A stretch of 64,000 bases of DNA from Streptomyces sp. NBC_01454 (GTDB lineage: Bacteria; Actinomycetota; Actinomycetes; Streptomycetales; Streptomycetaceae). Numbering within the stretch: the stretch's first letter is position 1; the number at the start of each line of letters is the position of its first letter. The position numbers were made by a program, and so were the translations under genes. This document shows, piece after piece, positions 62,563 to 64,000 of this stretch. The stretch is from NCBI RefSeq assembly GCF_036227565.1, contig NZ_CP109460.1:3968001-4032000 (forward strand), in the 5' to 3' direction. The notes below the pieces were generated by a model that made no database searches, was not told the origin of the DNA, and saw only the letters and a list, made by a program, of their open reading frames with translations.

Positions 62563-64000
62563 TCAGGTCTGCGCCATGTCGACGAACCGCGAGTAGTGGC
62601 CCTGGAAGGCCACCGTGATCGTGGCGGTGGGGCCGTTACGGTGCTTGGCCACGATCAGGTCGGCCTCGCCGGCCCGCGGGGATTCCTTCTCATAGGCGTC
62701 TTCGCGGTGCAGCAGGATGACCATGTCGGCGTCCTGCTCGATCGAACCGGATTCACGCAGGTCGGAGACCATCGGCTTCTTGTCCGTGCGCTGCTCCGGA
62801 CCACGGTTCAGCTGGGAGAGCGCGATGACCGGGAGCTCCAGCTCCTTCGCCAGCAGCTTGAGGTTTCGGGACATGTCCGAGACCTCCTGCTGGCGGCTCT
62901 CGGCACGCTTCGAGCCGCCGGACTGCATCAGCTGCAGATAGTCGATGACCACCAGCTTCAGCTCGTTGCGCTGCTTGAGCCGGCGGCACTTGGCGCGGAT
63001 CTCCATCATCGAGAGGTTCGGCGAATCGTCGATGTAGAGCGGCGCGGCGGAGACATCCGGCATCCGGCGCGCCAGCCGCGTCCAGTCCTCGTCCGTCATG
63101 CTGCCGGAGCGCATGTGGTGCAGCGCCACCCGCGCCTCGGCGGACAGCAGACGCATCGCGATTTCGTTGCGCCCCATTTCCAGCGAGAAGATCACGCTCG
63201 GCAGATTGCTCTTGATCGAGCAGGCCCGCGCGAAGTCCAGCGCCAGGGTCGACTTACCCATGGCGGGACGGGCCGCGATGACGATCATCTGGCCCGGGTG
63301 CAGGCCGTTGGTGAGGGAGTCCAGATCGGTGAAGCCCGTCGGCACGCCCGTCATCTGGCCCTGGCGTGAACCGATCGCCTCGATCTCGTCGAGCGCGCCC
63401 TCCATGATGTCGCCGAGCGGGAGGTAGTCCTCGCTGGTCCGCTGCTCGGTGACGGCGTAGATCTCCGCCTGGGCGCTGTTGACGATCTCGTCGACATCAC
63501 CGTCCGCGGCGTATCCCATCTGCGTGATACGGGTGCCGGCCTCGACCAGCCGGCGCAGCACCGCCCGCTCATGGACGATCTCGGCGTAGTACTCGGCGTT
63601 CGCGGCGGTCGGTACGGACTGCACGAGGGTGTGCAGATACGAAGCGCCGCCGACCCGGGCGATCTCGCCCCGCTTGGTCAGCTCCGCCGCGATGGTGATC
63701 GGGTCGGCCGGCTCACCCTTGGCGTAGAGGTCGAGGATCGCCTGGAAGACCAGCTCATGGGCGGGACGGTAGAAGTCCTCGCCCTTGAGGACCTCGACGA
63801 CATCCGCGATGGCGTCCTTGGACAGCAGCATGCCGCCGAGCACGGACTGCTCGGCGTCCAGGTCCTGCGGGGGGACCCGCTCGAAGCCGCCGGCCCAGGA
63901 GCCGTCGTCGTCGCGCTCCTGCCGGTCGCCACGGCCGCGGCCCTTGCCCTCGCCGCGCCGGGAGCGGGCGGCCGGCAGCAGGTCGCTGGGACCGGAGTCC
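62563..64000 (-). CDS. dnaB: Replicative DNA helicase DnaB (5' end beyond window)
   Basis: 479 codons are visible; the N-terminus runs off the right edge. N-domain DLDAEQSVLGGMLLSKD, linker, then the RecA-like domain: PTGFTDLDSLTNGLHPGQ, Walker A ARPAMGKSTLALD, FSLEMGRNEIAMRL, Walker B VVIDYLQLM, ALSQLNRGPEQR, and the C-terminal ending FVDMAQT. The visible N-terminal extension is Arg/Gly/Asp-rich, typical of actinobacterial DnaB. It unwinds the fork as a hexamer. Convergent with the oxidoreductase gene (51 bp). Confidence 0.97.
   Translation of the reverse strand, partial: DSGPSDLLPAARSRRGEGKGRGRGDRQERDDDGSWAGGFERVPPQDLDAEQSVLGGMLLSKDAIADVVEVLKGEDFYRPAHELVFQAILDLYAKGEPADPITIAAELTKRGEIARVGGASYLHTLVQSVPTAANAEYYAEIVHERAVLRRLVEAGTRITQMGYAADGDVDEIVNSAQAEIYAVTEQRTSEDYLPLGDIMEGALDEIEAIGSRQGQMTGVPTGFTDLDSLTNGLHPGQMIVIAARPAMGKSTLALDFARACSIKSNLPSVIFSLEMGRNEIAMRLLSAEARVALHHMRSGSMTDEDWTRLARRMPDVSAAPLYIDDSPNLSMMEIRAKCRRLKQRNELKLVVIDYLQLMQSGGSKRAESRQQEVSDMSRNLKLLAKELELPVIALSQLNRGPEQRTDKKPMVSDLRESGSIEQDADMVILLHREDAYEKESPRAGEADLIVAKHRNGPTATITVAFQGHYSRFVDMAQT

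Noticed and set aside
57331..64000. oriC within the window
   Set aside because: dnaB and parS indicate proximity, but there is no cluster of DnaA boxes and no dnaA or dnaN.

Overview
The window is GC-rich, actinobacterial chromosomal DNA and almost certainly Streptomyces. It carries the sporulation pair ssgR/ssgA (known only from morphologically complex actinomycetes), a fused CydCD exporter, a match to the published Streptomyces Rex operator, perfect Streptomyces parS sites (GTTTCACGTGAAAC), many leaderless -10/ATG starts and Streptomyces-specific small families (SAV_915, DUF5326, PspAB). dnaB at the right edge, ssgA, thiC and cydABCD occur together in the S. coelicolor core, close to oriC. 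With four perfect parS sites this places the window in the origin-proximal core. I see no prophage, IS element, CRISPR array, rRNA or tRNA. The species cannot be fixed from the sequence.

Layout. 0-7.3 kb: rhomboid-like protein, MerR/GyrI-type regulator, SAV_915 protein with a LysA-type decarboxylase, an FCD GntR regulator with a CynX/NimT-type MFS transporter, and an MltG-like transglycosylase. 7.4-11.2 kb: two ATPase/permease ABC pairs on the minus strand, one permease broken by a one-base frameshift. 11.4-16.8 kb: a plus-strand run of M24 peptidase, EphD-like hydrolase-SDR fusion, ferritin-like metal-dependent hydrolase and MerR regulator. 16.9-19.6 kb: carotenoid oxygenase and membrane protein, divergent from a PadR regulator across twin palindromes. 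19.8-24.1 kb: KptA, PspAB/HtpX, F420-type LLM oxidoreductase, HAD phosphatase.

24.1-33.4 kb is the respiratory block: cydA, cydB, fused cydCD and a DevS/DosT-type sensor kinase that keeps the heme-ligand histidine, all on the minus strand. A perfect Rex operator and an 18-bp Crp-like palindrome lie upstream, and hisC follows behind a strong terminator. 33.8-43.8 kb: LacI regulator, PPP-type phosphoesterase, membrane protein, riboswitch-controlled thiC, YibE/F protein, ssgA, ssgR, then a non-coding kilobase with a degenerate GTG-rich repeat array, then a DUF5326 protein. 44-49 kb: cupin, holin-family membrane protein, PtpA and a coupled cystathionine gamma-lyase, a parS cluster, LysR regulator, Nudix hydrolase and a PNPOx-type flavoprotein. 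49.3-64 kb: globin-reductase with a long disordered N-terminus, HAD hydrolase, membrane protein, a heme-binding-protein remnant, MFS/MarR pair, GNAT, TetR with a Cys4 tail, two more parS sites (one inside a 40-nt palindrome), class-V aminotransferase, beta-lactamase-fold hydrolase, MerR remnant, GlxA regulator with a divergent quinone-type oxidoreductase, and truncated dnaB.

Themes: (i) redox and hypoxia control (cyd operon, Rex and Crp-like sites, heme kinase, globin-reductase, PNPOx protein); (ii) chromosome segregation signals, one placed exactly over a start codon and one inside a terminator-like hairpin; (iii) sporulation control beside an unusual repeat tract; (iv) recent gene decay (frameshifted permease, two gene remnants). 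No single cassette looks like a wholly new system. The most worthwhile leads are the parS-centred palindrome, the heme-kinase/cyd pairing and the globin-reductase with its repeat-rich tail.
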